A model generated the notes under the pieces. The model made no database searches. It was not told the DNA's origin and saw only the letters and a program-made list of their open reading frames with translations. From Vibrio caribbeanicus ATCC BAA-2122 (GTDB lineage Bacteria > Pseudomonadota > Gammaproteobacteria > Enterobacterales > Vibrionaceae), in NCBI RefSeq assembly GCF_000165125.1, contig NZ_AEIU01000002.1, positions 78,401-142,400 of the forward strand: DNA of 64,000 nucleotides. Reading direction: 5' to 3'. Shown piece by piece: positions 37,455-46,076 of the stretch (positions are counted from its first letter, which is position 1; each line of letters opens with the position of its first letter). The translations under genes were made by a program, and so were the position numbers.

Positions 37455-40229
37455 CTAAGGATTGAGCGGATTCTCTAACGCTTTGAGAAGGAGATTTAAC
37501 TCACTTTCACAAACCTCACCATTATCTCGAATCTGCTTCTCCAATTGAGCAGCAATCGATGAAACCTCTTTAACTCCAGCTAGGCTAGCACTGCCTTTTA
37601 CGTTGTGCAGTATATCTTTTAGTTCTTGCCAATCTTTGTCAGCGAATACTTCTCGTGCCGCTAAAGCCATATTTTTGAAGTGGCTTTCTAACCTTTGCGA
37701 AAACTCATCTTCAGCGAAATCCATAATCGGGGTATCGGCTTGCGTGTTGATTTCTGGCTGCATATCGCGGTCGATTTGCAGTTCAGCGGCCTTATCTAAT
37801 GCCGAAGTCATCTCTTTGAGTGAAATGGGCTTAGTTAGATAGCCATCCATTAAGTGAATGGACTGATCATGCTCACTATGGTTCGCATTTGCCGTCAAAG
37901 CCATTATGGGGCATTCAGTATCTAAAATATCTTCTGATCCGCGCCATAGTAGAGTGGTTTCGTAACCATCTAATACCGGCATTCTAATATCCATTAAAAC
38001 CAGATCGAAAATATGCGTTTTACCTGCAGTCAGAGCGTCTTCACCGCTCGCGACACAGACTACTTCTTGGCCAAGCTCAATAAGCATTTTACTGAGGATA
38101 TCTCGATTGGTTTCTACATCATCGACCAACAGAACTTTAAGTTTCCATGGGAACATTTCTCTAATGGGGATGACTTCTCTCTCTATCGAAGTGCCTGTTT
38201 GTATTTCATAAAGCTTTTGCCACAGTCGCCAAGGTAGATAATCAAGATCTGGACTGTTTAAATTGGATGAGCTGCATTCAACAAATCTTCCTCCCCACAA
38301 TATAATCTGGGTACGTAAATTTTGAGGTGCTTCGATGATTTGTGGTTTTAAATGCAGTCGCATTCCAGGGGATCTTAGGGGCATCTTAAAGATAAATGTT
38401 GAGCCAATATTTTGTTGCGTTTTGACCGTCAAAGAACCTCCCATTATACGGGCTAACTTTCGAGAGATGGGTAGCCCTAAACCAGTGCCAACTTGATGTC
38501 TAGAAGATTGCTTGAAAGGTTCAAATACTTCATCGATCTTATCAGAGGGAATTCCCATTCCTGAGTCTTCTACAGAGAAAATCAGATTTTGCTCATCACA
38601 TTCAAGATAGAGAAAGATATGCCCCTTTTCAGTAAATTTTGCTGCATTACCCAGTAGATTAACTAGTATTTGTCTTACTCGTATCGGGTCAAATACACAA
38701 GATTCTGGGACTCCCTCCGAAATGATTGCTTTTAGCTCTATTGGTTTTTTGACGATATTAGATTGAATAGTAAGCATCGACTCATCGACGACTTTCAATA
38801 AAAGATTATCAGCAAGATTAAGATCAACCTGATCAGCTTCGATACGAGAGAAATCCAGTAGATTGTTAATAATGCTAAGGAGCGATTTAGCGCATGTATA
38901 AGCCGCATCTCTAAGATCCGCTTGTTTGCTTGTGAGTTGTGTGTTGCGAAGTAGCTCCAGTGAACCCGTAATACCATTGAGTGGGGTTCGGAGCTCATGA
39001 CTAATATTGGTGAGATGTTCACTTTTTCTCGCCGTTGCTCTTTCTGCGATTTGTTTCGCTTTAGCGAGCTCTGTCGTTCTTTGTTCCACTTTAGATTCAA
39101 GTTCATCATAACTCGACTTAATTGTGTCGAGAAGCATGTTATAAGCTCTGGCAATATCACCGAGCTCATCTCGTCTTGATTCTGGTAGGCGACGTGAGAA
39201 TGTGGGTTGTATATCACTTTTGATAATTTCGACAAAACTTCGGATCGTTTTAGCCAGAGAAACCCAGAGAATTCTCAGCATAAGAAGGATCATGAGTACA
39301 AAAGAAAATAAAGACCATTTGAGTTCGTTGTGAAATGGGGCAGAAGCATACTGTTCGATACGTGATTTTGGGATCATAGTAACTTGCAGCCAACCTGGAC
39401 CATTAATGTACTTACTGATGATATAGAAATCTTTAGTATGTATGAGTTCGGGTAACTCCTTAAACCGTGCTGATCGCTCAAGTTGCTGGTGTAAAAGCAA
39501 TAGAGTTTGTTCGCTAATGATGTTGCTCTGTTTTTTAACAAAACCGCTGGGAGCCAAGAATAGGTTGTGATCATCGCTTTGATAGACATCAGAAACAGTC
39601 ATGATATCTTTCAAATCGATGGCAAACCCAATCTGTTTAGCATGTTTATCTTGGGGTCTAGGAGTAAAACTAACGATTATATAGAGGCTATCGCGATCTT
39701 GATCGTATTTTGCTTCACTCCATCTAAAACCTGTTTCAGAAGGCTGTTTAGACAATTTTTCGATTTCCTGTACTCTTGCTTTGAGACGGGAACGCTCTAC
39801 TTTAGAGGGAGCATATATGGAGACTCTTTTTCCTGGCTCAATAATAAAGCTGTCGATATATCTTTGTTGTCCTGAAATGCCGAAAGTTTGTAATGCCCAG
39901 AGCTGTTTGACATTTTTACCGGTTTGATTGTTACCGAGGTTAAATTGGTACGCGATGAGTTCAGCGTCTGGCTCAATAGAAATGGTGCCGAATTGGATAA
40001 GACGTTCATGAAATTGACGAGTATCGTCCATAGCTTGTGTAAAAAGACTGTTGTTCATTTGCGAGCGTATTTCGCTAATTTGCTCATAGCTGGACAGAGT
40101 TTGCTTCATTGTCGCATTGTAGGTATTTTCGTACGCATTGATTTGGATAAGCACCCACAACCCTGAAAAAACAGAGATGAACGCCACGGTAAGCTTAGTA
40201 ACTAGGGAATAATTCCAACGAGTTTTCAT
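37455..40229 (-). CDS. ssrA: SsrA-like hybrid sensor histidine kinase of the type III secretion island
   Basis: A 924-aa membrane kinase resembling Salmonella SsrA and Edwardsiella EsrA throughout. It has a membrane segment near residues 10-30, a periplasmic sensor with GFRWSE, a second membrane segment at about 298-320, HAMP with RRLPESRRDELG, HisKA with ISHELRTPLNG (H near 409), HATPase, a receiver with the aspartate in LVLMDIRMPVLDG (near 745), and Hpt with LHNVKGSASL (H near 874). ATG 40229 is preferred over 40244. It converges on hisA, so no ssrB-type gene follows it. Confidence 0.9.
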   Translation of the reverse strand: MKTRWNYSLVTKLTVAFISVFSGLWVLIQINAYENTYNATMKQTLSSYEQISEIRSQMNNSLFTQAMDDTRQFHERLIQFGTISIEPDAELIAYQFNLGNNQTGKNVKQLWALQTFGISGQQRYIDSFIIEPGKRVSIYAPSKVERSRLKARVQEIEKLSKQPSETGFRWSEAKYDQDRDSLYIIVSFTPRPQDKHAKQIGFAIDLKDIMTVSDVYQSDDHNLFLAPSGFVKKQSNIISEQTLLLLHQQLERSARFKELPELIHTKDFYIISKYINGPGWLQVTMIPKSRIEQYASAPFHNELKWSLFSFVLMILLMLRILWVSLAKTIRSFVEIIKSDIQPTFSRRLPESRRDELGDIARAYNMLLDTIKSSYDELESKVEQRTTELAKAKQIAERATARKSEHLTNISHELRTPLNGITGSLELLRNTQLTSKQADLRDAAYTCAKSLLSIINNLLDFSRIEADQVDLNLADNLLLKVVDESMLTIQSNIVKKPIELKAIISEGVPESCVFDPIRVRQILVNLLGNAAKFTEKGHIFLYLECDEQNLIFSVEDSGMGIPSDKIDEVFEPFKQSSRHQVGTGLGLPISRKLARIMGGSLTVKTQQNIGSTFIFKMPLRSPGMRLHLKPQIIEAPQNLRTQIILWGGRFVECSSSNLNSPDLDYLPWRLWQKLYEIQTGTSIEREVIPIREMFPWKLKVLLVDDVETNRDILSKMLIELGQEVVCVASGEDALTAGKTHIFDLVLMDIRMPVLDGYETTLLWRGSEDILDTECPIMALTANANHSEHDQSIHLMDGYLTKPISLKEMTSALDKAAELQIDRDMQPEINTQADTPIMDFAEDEFSQRLESHFKNMALAAREVFADKDWQELKDILHNVKGSASLAGVKEVSSIAAQLEKQIRDNGEVCESELNLLLKALENPLNP

Positions 40230-40278
40230 ATCGACTTCTACCACATCTCACATAGGTTTACTTACTTCAAGCTAGCCC

Positions 40279-40318
40279 CTTCTCGCTGAACCCAGCATAT
40301 TCAGGTTACTTGGGTATA
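40279..40318. repeat. MITE-like repeat, terminal fragment upstream of the kinase
   Basis: Forty bases reading toward GGTTACTTGGGTATA, the reverse complement of the left end of the 26130-26396 copy. The rest of the element is absent. It lies between the divergent ssrA-like kinase and ssaB genes. Confidence 0.75.
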
Positions 40319-40508
40319 TCATTTACCTTAGCTCGAAGCACTAGTCGAGATCCATCTTTTAAGCCGTCTTTTCTATCTAAATATCGCGGAGGGGCAGGAT
40401 TTAAATTATTACTACTTTTACCAACTAAGTTCCAATTAATAAAGCTACTCATCCTGAGGTCGCTTTTCTATGCGTATGAGGCTCAGTTATGCCTTGTGTT
40501 CTTTCAGA

Positions 40509-40526
40509 CTAAGGTCTTTACCTGAT
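40509..40526. promoter_or_regulatory. 7-4-7 palindrome upstream of ssaB (candidate SsrB/AraC operator)
   Basis: CTAAGGT-CTTT-ACCTGAT, centred about 66 nt before the ssaB start. The right heptamer is identical to those at 50359-50376 and 59134-59151, and the left differs at two positions. The 7-4-7 geometry is that described for Salmonella SsrB sites. Confidence 0.65.
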
Positions 40527-40583
40527 AGTCAGGAAAACAGCTTAAGCACATACTACGCATAACAAGATTATAAGAGACATCCA

Positions 40584-40973
40584 ATGATCGAACGTTTTGA
40601 GGCCTTAGGCTACATAGAGAGTTCCATAGAAACCATCAATGATGGTTGGTCGGGCGTTTGTGTAACTAGAAAGGCGATGTGGCTTGAAACCGAAACAGGC
40701 CTCAGTCTTGGTGTGGAAATCACCGCACCAAGCGACACTCGGTGGTTGAACCAGGCAACTCTCGTACTTGCTGCGTGTCAGGAAGGTTGGGATTGCTGTC
40801 TTGAATATCGTAACAGTCAATGGGTCTTGTGGAAATACTACTCAATCCACGCTGATGATAATGATGTAATCGAAAATTTAAAATTGCAACTTGCCCTGGC
40901 TTACTATTTCGAACATGAATTACTCCAGCCCATAAAGAAACAAAAACCTCGATTGTGGAGAGGCAAATTATGA
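40584..40973 (+). CDS. ssaB: SsaB/SpiC/EsaB-like type III secretion protein
   Basis: A 129-aa protein at the ssaB position, first in the apparatus operon. SpiC/SsaB controls the order of translocator and effector secretion with SsaM and SsaL. Similarity is modest but spread along the second half: a TLVLAACQEG-type helix, a WVLW beta segment and a C-terminal helix with LQLALAYYFEHEL, as in SpiC. TAAGAG 7 nt before the ATG serves as ribosome site. It overlaps sctC by ATGA. Assigned by position plus weak likeness. Confidence 0.65.
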   Translation: MIERFEALGYIESSIETINDGWSGVCVTRKAMWLETETGLSLGVEITAPSDTRWLNQATLVLAACQEGWDCCLEYRNSQWVLWKYYSIHADDNDVIENLKLQLALAYYFEHELLQPIKKQKPRLWRGKL

Positions 40974-42439
40974 AAAGATTACTTTGTTGGTTACTTCTTT
41001 TTACGATGAACTTTGCTCATGCTGCTCCTATCTCTGCTATTCACTGGCAGGGCGAACCTTTTGTGTTCTACAGCAGAGGAACTCCTTTAAAATCAGTTAT
41101 TGAAGATGTAGGACGTAACTATGGAATCCCTATCGAGGTAAGTACCCAAGTGGGTGACACATTCAGTGGTAAAATAGAAGGGCAAACTCCTAAGCAAATT
41201 CTCACCCAACTGGCTAATCAATACGGCTTAGTCTGGTACTATGACGGTGATCTCCTTCATGTTTATAAAGCTCGTGAGGTTGCCAACGAAGTTATCTCTC
41301 TTAGCTCACTCTCCAACCAATCAGCAACACGATATGTCGCAAAAGCAGGTTTTCTGGACAATGTGGCTTGCGAAGTTAGGCCAATTTCGGGATTGCATGC
41401 ACTACAAATAAACGGCGTACCATCTTGTGTTGATACTGTTACTAAGTACGTAAAGCAGCTAGATACAGACTCGAAAAATCATGCCCAATCACAGCGTGTG
41501 GCAAGAATCTTTCCTCTCAAATATGCATCGGCTACAGACACTGTCTATAGCTACCGTAGTCAAGATGTTAAAGTTCCTGGTGTCGTGTCTGTGCTCAAAC
41601 AAATGGAGCAAGGTGACGTGGGAGATGAAACGAAGAATCAGGGCTCCACAAGTTTCTCTGCTGATTCACGTCAAAATGCGGTCATCATTCGTACCAACAA
41701 AATGGATATGGATATGTATGCTTCGTTGATAAAGCAACTTGACGTTTCTCCGGAAATGATAGAGGTCTCTGTGACCATCATCGATGTCGATACGTCAGAC
41801 TTTAACCAACTCGGCATTGATTGGTCTGCAGCGGCGAAGATAGGTGGTGGCAGTATTTCATTTAATCAAGGAAGTATGAGTAGTGATAATTTTTCAACGG
41901 TGATTGGGAATACAGGCAACTTTATGGTGCGACTTAACGCGCTGGAACAAAACTCTAAGGCTAAAGTTTTATCGAGACCTTCCGTTGTCACACTCAATAA
42001 TGTGCAAGCTGTATTAGACAAAAATGTCACCTTTTATACCAAGGTTGAGGGAGAGAAAGTGGCCAAGTTAGAGTCGGTAACTACAGGCTCATTACTCAGA
42101 GTGACACCGCGGATTGTTAACGAAAAGCATCATCAGCGCGTTATGCTCTCACTTAATATACAAGATGGGCAACAAACGGGTCAGCAAAAGAAAGCCATCG
42201 GTACGAATGATGCTCTACCACAGGTTGAAAACTCAGAGATTGCCACTCAAGCAACTTTGAAAACAGGTGAGAGTCTATTACTTGGCGGTTTTGTACAAGA
42301 TAAAAACAAAACAGTTGAAAACAAAATTCCTTTATTAGGTGATATTCCCCTTTTAGGTGGCTTGTTCCGAAGCACAAATCACAGTACACAAAGTGTGATG
42401 CGATTGTTCTTGATAAAAGCCGAGCCAGTTAAGCAGTGA
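40970..42439 (+). CDS. sctC: Type III secretion outer-membrane secretin SctC (SsaC/EscC)
   Basis: Forms the outer-membrane ring of the injectisome. A signal peptide of about 18 residues ends AHA. N-terminal N0/N1-like domains (RGTPLKSVIEDVGRNYGIPI, then DGDLLHVYKA) precede the C-terminal secretin domain with NSEIATQATLKTGESLLLGG and IPLLGDIPLLGGLFRS. The ATG at 40970 overlaps the preceding stop; five more codons are open upstream but lack support. At 489 aa it is near the SsaC length. Confidence 0.93.
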   Translation: MKRLLCWLLLFTMNFAHAAPISAIHWQGEPFVFYSRGTPLKSVIEDVGRNYGIPIEVSTQVGDTFSGKIEGQTPKQILTQLANQYGLVWYYDGDLLHVYKAREVANEVISLSSLSNQSATRYVAKAGFLDNVACEVRPISGLHALQINGVPSCVDTVTKYVKQLDTDSKNHAQSQRVARIFPLKYASATDTVYSYRSQDVKVPGVVSVLKQMEQGDVGDETKNQGSTSFSADSRQNAVIIRTNKMDMDMYASLIKQLDVSPEMIEVSVTIIDVDTSDFNQLGIDWSAAAKIGGGSISFNQGSMSSDNFSTVIGNTGNFMVRLNALEQNSKAKVLSRPSVVTLNNVQAVLDKNVTFYTKVEGEKVAKLESVTTGSLLRVTPRIVNEKHHQRVMLSLNIQDGQQTGQQKKAIGTNDALPQVENSEIATQATLKTGESLLLGGFVQDKNKTVENKIPLLGDIPLLGGLFRSTNHSTQSVMRLFLIKAEPVKQ

Positions 42440-42456
42440 TGGTCTGAGAGGTAGCT

Positions 42457-43662
42457 ATGGATATGAATACAAAGCTCTTATGGCTAACTGGTCCGATGCA
42501 GGGGCGAGAGTTAAGACTTCCTCAGGGAGAGCTCTCTATGGGACCTTGCGGTGATGTTATGATCCCGCTTTCCGAGAGAGAAAGTATCCAGATTAGTGTT
42601 ACGGAAGAAGGCGTTTTTATTCGTGACTCGATACCAGTATGGTGCAACGGTGTTGCAGCAAATACGCAGGAACCCTTACCTTTTGGTCAGGCAATAGAGA
42701 TATCCGGTGTAGGCTTTATTCTCGGAAGTCTGGATCAGTCCTTGGCATGGCAACGATTGCCTGAGCATGTAAAGGCAAAGGCTAGTGGGGGACGGAGGTT
42801 ATTTTTATCGTTCATTACTCTGATGACGGTAGTCCTGATGTCCTTTGTGGTGATGCTGCCTAAAAATATAGAACCAACTTTTAATCCTCACATGTGGTTG
42901 CAGAGCCAGCTAAATGTTCCATCGCTTACTCAGGTTAAGGCGAGCTGGAATGAAGACGGTGTTGTTTCATTAAGCGGCTATTGTGATAACTCGCTTGTAA
43001 TGTCAAAGCTAAAAGAAGGGTTAAAACTTCACGGTATTCGTTTTAACACGAGCGCAGTATGCACCGATGAGCTCATTTCAAATGTTGAAGCTGTCCTGAA
43101 CGCAAATGGTTATCAAGATGTTCATGTTTCACCCTCAAGAATAATGGGGGAGGTACGAATCTCGGGAGCTATTCAATCAGGACAGCAATGGGAAAAGGTC
43201 TCTCGAGAGTTGGATCAAATTCATGGTCTCAAGCATTGGCAGGTGACGAATGATATTGGTGGCTTTGTACAAAAACTGATAAGTGCCCTGCGAGACAAGG
43301 GATTACTGGACGGCTTGATGATTGAGCGACGCCAAGACAGCATCGTTGTTACTGGGCAAATTCGTGATTTGGTTCGTTCACAAATACGCCAAGTCACCAA
43401 GGAACTTCTCTCAAATACTGGGCAAAATGTTGATCTTAGGTTTGAAAATATTCCATTGCGAGACAGTATATCCCGTTATCTGTCCGGTGAAATTATGAGT
43501 TTTGGCGGTAATCAAAGCCATCCATTTGTCGAATTGAGCAGCGGCAAGCGATTAACCTTAAACAGTAAGCTCGATAATGGCTATATGGTTACCCACATTG
43601 ACTTTAAAGGTTTGGACCTGACTCGAGACGGTCAACTTATTCATATTCCATTTATTTTATAG
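42457..43662 (+). CDS. sctD: Type III secretion inner-membrane ring protein SctD (SsaD/EscD)
   Basis: Outer part of the inner-membrane ring. A cytoplasmic FHA-like domain of about 110 residues is followed by one membrane segment (about 121-140, LFLSFITLMTVVLMSFVVML) and a periplasmic part with repeated small ring-building domains. The 401-aa length matches SsaD. AGAGG lies 5 nt before the ATG. Near its 3' end (43606-43621) is an AAAGGT-N4-ACCTGA palindrome resembling the operator candidates of the island. Confidence 0.88.
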   Translation: MDMNTKLLWLTGPMQGRELRLPQGELSMGPCGDVMIPLSERESIQISVTEEGVFIRDSIPVWCNGVAANTQEPLPFGQAIEISGVGFILGSLDQSLAWQRLPEHVKAKASGGRRLFLSFITLMTVVLMSFVVMLPKNIEPTFNPHMWLQSQLNVPSLTQVKASWNEDGVVSLSGYCDNSLVMSKLKEGLKLHGIRFNTSAVCTDELISNVEAVLNANGYQDVHVSPSRIMGEVRISGAIQSGQQWEKVSRELDQIHGLKHWQVTNDIGGFVQKLISALRDKGLLDGLMIERRQDSIVVTGQIRDLVRSQIRQVTKELLSNTGQNVDLRFENIPLRDSISRYLSGEIMSFGGNQSHPFVELSSGKRLTLNSKLDNGYMVTHIDFKGLDLTRDGQLIHIPFIL

Positions 43663-43670
43663 GAGGCCTC

Positions 43671-43859
43671 ATGGCACAGATTACGCAACTCGAAGTCATG
43701 TTAAAAAATGATGAAATGTCCGTGGAAAAACTCTCATTACAACTAAAACAGGCTCAGCTTGAACTTTCTGAAGCTGATGAGGCTTGCGTGTTGGAAATGA
43801 GGCTCGCACTCGATGCAGCCCAAGAGGTTATTGAGACACTGTACAATAGGTATAACTAA
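43671..43859 (+). CDS. sctE: SsaE/EscE/YscE-type needle co-chaperone
   Basis: A 62-aa helical protein at the ssaE position with a SsaE-like N-terminus (ITQLEVMLK) and an end similar to SsaE (EVIETLYNRY versus the NIINIIYYRY type). Members pair with the YscG/SsaH-like protein to keep needle subunits unpolymerised in the cytoplasm. A strong AGGAGG precedes the ATG, 8 nt after sctD. Small size makes the call dependent on position. Confidence 0.75.
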   Translation: MAQITQLEVMLKNDEMSVEKLSLQLKQAQLELSEADEACVLEMRLALDAAQEVIETLYNRYN

Positions 43860-43911
43860 ATCAATCCCTTGAATGATGATTACGTTAATTTTTACTAGAT
43901 AGGAAACGATA

Positions 43912-44256
43912 ATGAATACATTTGATGATATGAAAGCTGTGATGGATGATATGCATGCTCGCCGAAATATGCTTGCTGAACAAATGAGGGAGTTCAATCA
44001 GTTACAAAGTGAAATACAGGCTTTGGCAGATCGTGCTGGCAGCGATCCTAATGCAAGACAAAAGCTGGAAAACTTAGAAAAAGCATTTCCACAGGGCTTT
44101 CAGAAAGCACAGATGGATATTTTAGCGAAAGTGTCACAATTAGAGGATAACTTTAAGACGCTAGAACAGGATTTCAGAGGGATCGGTGGATCAGAGAAGT
44201 CAACGCCTAAAGCAGAAAATCAGCCTAAAAAGCGAGCGATAAAGCGTTATTTATAA
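43912..44256 (+). CDS. sseA: SseA-like chaperone of the filament/translocon proteins
   Basis: A 114-aa coiled-coil protein at the sseA position. Salmonella SseA is the chaperone for SseB and SseD. Like SseA it has an N-terminal helix with Q-rich heptads, a central AFPQGFQKAQ (SseA has LFPQG at the same place) and a basic C-terminus (KKRAIKRYL). It is the last gene before a 430-nt gap that holds a MITE-like repeat and a terminator; its predicted clients start at 44686. Confidence 0.75.
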   Translation: MNTFDDMKAVMDDMHARRNMLAEQMREFNQLQSEIQALADRAGSDPNARQKLENLEKAFPQGFQKAQMDILAKVSQLEDNFKTLEQDFRGIGGSEKSTPKAENQPKKRAIKRYL

Positions 44257-44261
44257 TGCTA

Positions 44262-44485
44262 TATACCTAAGTGATTTCAAAATGCAGGATTCAGAGCGAT
44301 GCCACAGTGTTGATTTCTGGAAAATAACGCAGAGGAATAGTCGACTCTTACCAAGTTGTTTGACGATGAAATCGGCACTGTAGCACGCCCCCAAAGGGGA
44401 GTTGTCTTGCTTTACATACTTCGTTACCGCTTTTCAATTTAGATGACTAGATTTTTAAATCGTTGCCTTGCCTGTCATACTCGCC
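44262..44485. repeat. MITE-like repeat inside the secretion island, right-truncated
   Basis: About 224 bp in the opposite orientation to the 26130 copy, starting TATACCTAAGTGATTTCAAA six bases after the sseA stop. It diverges after TTGCCTTGCCTGTCA and lacks the last 38 bp. It separates the ssaB-sseA operon from the translocon operon. It proves that the repeat family was active, or was carried along, after the island took this shape. Confidence 0.85.
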
Positions 44486-44504
44486 ACTATGCCAACACCC
44501 TAAA

Positions 44505-44535
44505 GCCGATATGTATATTAATATCGGTTTTTTTA
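44505..44535 (+). terminator. Terminator between sseA and the filament genes
   Basis: CCGATAT (44506-44512) pairs with ATATCGG (44521-44527), followed by eight T. It lies just after the MITE-like repeat and ends the ssaB-to-sseA transcript, so the filament/translocon genes need their own promoter in 44536-44685. Confidence 0.75.
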
Positions 44536-44685
44536 TTATAAAAATTATTTAAAAATCTGGTCATACCACTTGATTTTACTATTTTGCTTATTTAGGAATA
44601 CATGGTTTTTTATAAGAGTAGTATCTAAATACAAGCTAAGAAATAATTTAATTAGCATATTTTAAATTAATAAGAGGGTATTGTT

Positions 44686-45258
44686 ATGGGTGATATTACT
44701 GGTGTAAATGGATCAAGTATTATTAATTCTCAACAAACAGATGAAGTAAAAAATAGTATTGCTTCTCGAGGAGACTCAGTACTTTCGGGCGGAATTGCCG
44801 TTCTTTATATGTTTATGAATTTACTAGGTGAGATGGCCGATGCCAAATATTCACAGATGCAAGATAAAGCAGACGTTTCACGTGAGGCTCAATCAAAAGC
44901 AAATGAAATGGATGAGAAAATTGCCGACTGTAATAAAAAGGATAACCCCGACAAGGCAACAGCAGATGTTCCCAAAGATGTTGTTGATTATATGAAGGAA
45001 AATGGGGTTACTGTCGATGGTAAGGGCATTGATGAATATATCAAAGATAATGGGGGGAACCCGCTTGATAAAGGTAAGCTGAGTGCAATAAAAGCGGCAC
45101 TAGAAACTCAATCGAATCGAGCATCAGATTTTGTTTCACAGTCTCAACTTCAACTGCAAAAGATAATGCAAACCTACAACGTGACGGTTAGTTTAATAAA
45201 TAGTATGCAAACTATGTTGGCTGAAATGAATAAATCAATTGCGCAGAATATTCGCTAA
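44686..45258 (+). CDS. sseB: SseB/EspA-like secreted filament protein, copy 1
   Basis: A 190-aa homologue of SseB, the SPI-2 translocon filament subunit. It shows the same architecture: an N-terminal hydrophobic helix (SGGIAVLYMFMNLLGEMADA), EAQSKANEMDEKIAD (SseB has EKSNEMDEVIAK), the module VPKDVVDYMKENGVTVDG (SseB has VPEDVIKYMRDNGILIDG), LDKGKLSAIKAALE, and a C-terminal coiled coil. It is secreted without a Sec signal. AGAGGG precedes the ATG. A paralogue follows 23 nt later. Confidence 0.9.
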   Translation: MGDITGVNGSSIINSQQTDEVKNSIASRGDSVLSGGIAVLYMFMNLLGEMADAKYSQMQDKADVSREAQSKANEMDEKIADCNKKDNPDKATADVPKDVVDYMKENGVTVDGKGIDEYIKDNGGNPLDKGKLSAIKAALETQSNRASDFVSQSQLQLQKIMQTYNVTVSLINSMQTMLAEMNKSIAQNIR

Positions 45259-45281
45259 TATTTTATGAAAAAGGAGTCTTT

Positions 45282-46067
45282 ATGTATCAAGTCGATAATA
45301 GCATTAATTCTCCTTTGTCTTTACACAATGACAAAGCAGAAAAAATAAATGCAAGTAAGGGTGATAGTGTTTTATCTGGAGGAATAGCGGTCCTATATTT
45401 ATTCATGAATTTACTTTCTGAAATGGCGGACGCAAAATATTCTCAAATGCAAAGCAAGGCCGATGTTTCTCGCGAAGCACAATCGAAAGCAAATGAGGTT
45501 GATGAAATCATTGCTGGCATGCTTAAAGATAATGCAACAGATAAGCTACCGCCAGATGTCGTGAAATATATGCAAGATAATGGTATTACCGTAGATGGTG
45601 TTTCAATCACGGAGTACCTAAAAGCTAATGATCCAGCTGCCCCTTTTCTAGACAAGCTCAAAAGCAAGATTGAGGAGAGTGGTCCTTCAGGTATGCAGTC
45701 ATACAGCTGGCAAGACGTCGTGTCTTACATGGATAAGCATGGCATCAAGGTGGATGGAAAAAGAGCTTGTGACTATATCTGGAGCCTACCAGAAGTCGGT
45801 TATCAATCAGGACAACGGATCAGTAAAGCGCATATGCAGCATATGTATGACGCTCTTGAGTCCGCCAGTGGACTTGATAAAGGCAAGATGCAGGCGGTTA
45901 AAGCGGCACTTGAAACGGTGTCAAATCGGGCCTCAGATTTCGTTTCTCAATCTCAACTTCAACTGCAAAAGATAATGCAAACCTATAACGTGACGGTCAG
46001 CTTAGTTAACAGTATGCAAACTATGTTGGCCGAGATGAATAAATCTATCGCACAGAACATTCGTTAG
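45282..46067 (+). CDS. SseB/EspA-like filament protein, copy 2, with an extra internal module
   Basis: A 261-aa paralogue of the preceding gene. Residues 24-80 and 198-261 align closely to copy 1, and the C-terminal 40 codons are nearly identical even in DNA. The centre differs: the D-V-V-x-Y-M module occurs twice, as PDVVKYMQDNGITVDG (91-106) and QDVVSYMDKHGIKVDG (144-159), so about 65 residues were added by internal duplication and divergence. It could be a second, minor or tip subunit of the filament. Both termini needed for polymerisation and secretion look intact. Confidence 0.88.
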   Translation: MYQVDNSINSPLSLHNDKAEKINASKGDSVLSGGIAVLYLFMNLLSEMADAKYSQMQSKADVSREAQSKANEVDEIIAGMLKDNATDKLPPDVVKYMQDNGITVDGVSITEYLKANDPAAPFLDKLKSKIEESGPSGMQSYSWQDVVSYMDKHGIKVDGKRACDYIWSLPEVGYQSGQRISKAHMQHMYDALESASGLDKGKMQAVKAALETVSNRASDFVSQSQLQLQKIMQTYNVTVSLVNSMQTMLAEMNKSIAQNIR

Positions 46068-46076
46068 GAGGCTGTT

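Noticed and set aside
38795-39235. 146-codon frame inside the hybrid kinase gene
   Set aside because: Alternate-frame shadow over the conserved HisKA/HAMP region of the kinase.
40310-40525. 71-codon open frame upstream of ssaB
   Set aside because: Begins in a repeat fragment, is composed of promoter-region sequence including the 7-4-7 palindrome, and has no protein-like features.
44556-44574. Palindrome-like TCTGGT...ACTTGA before the filament genes as a further 7-4-7 operator
   Set aside because: Spacing is 6 rather than 4 and several positions differ; kept only as a weak possibility in the finding on the 44257-44685 gap.
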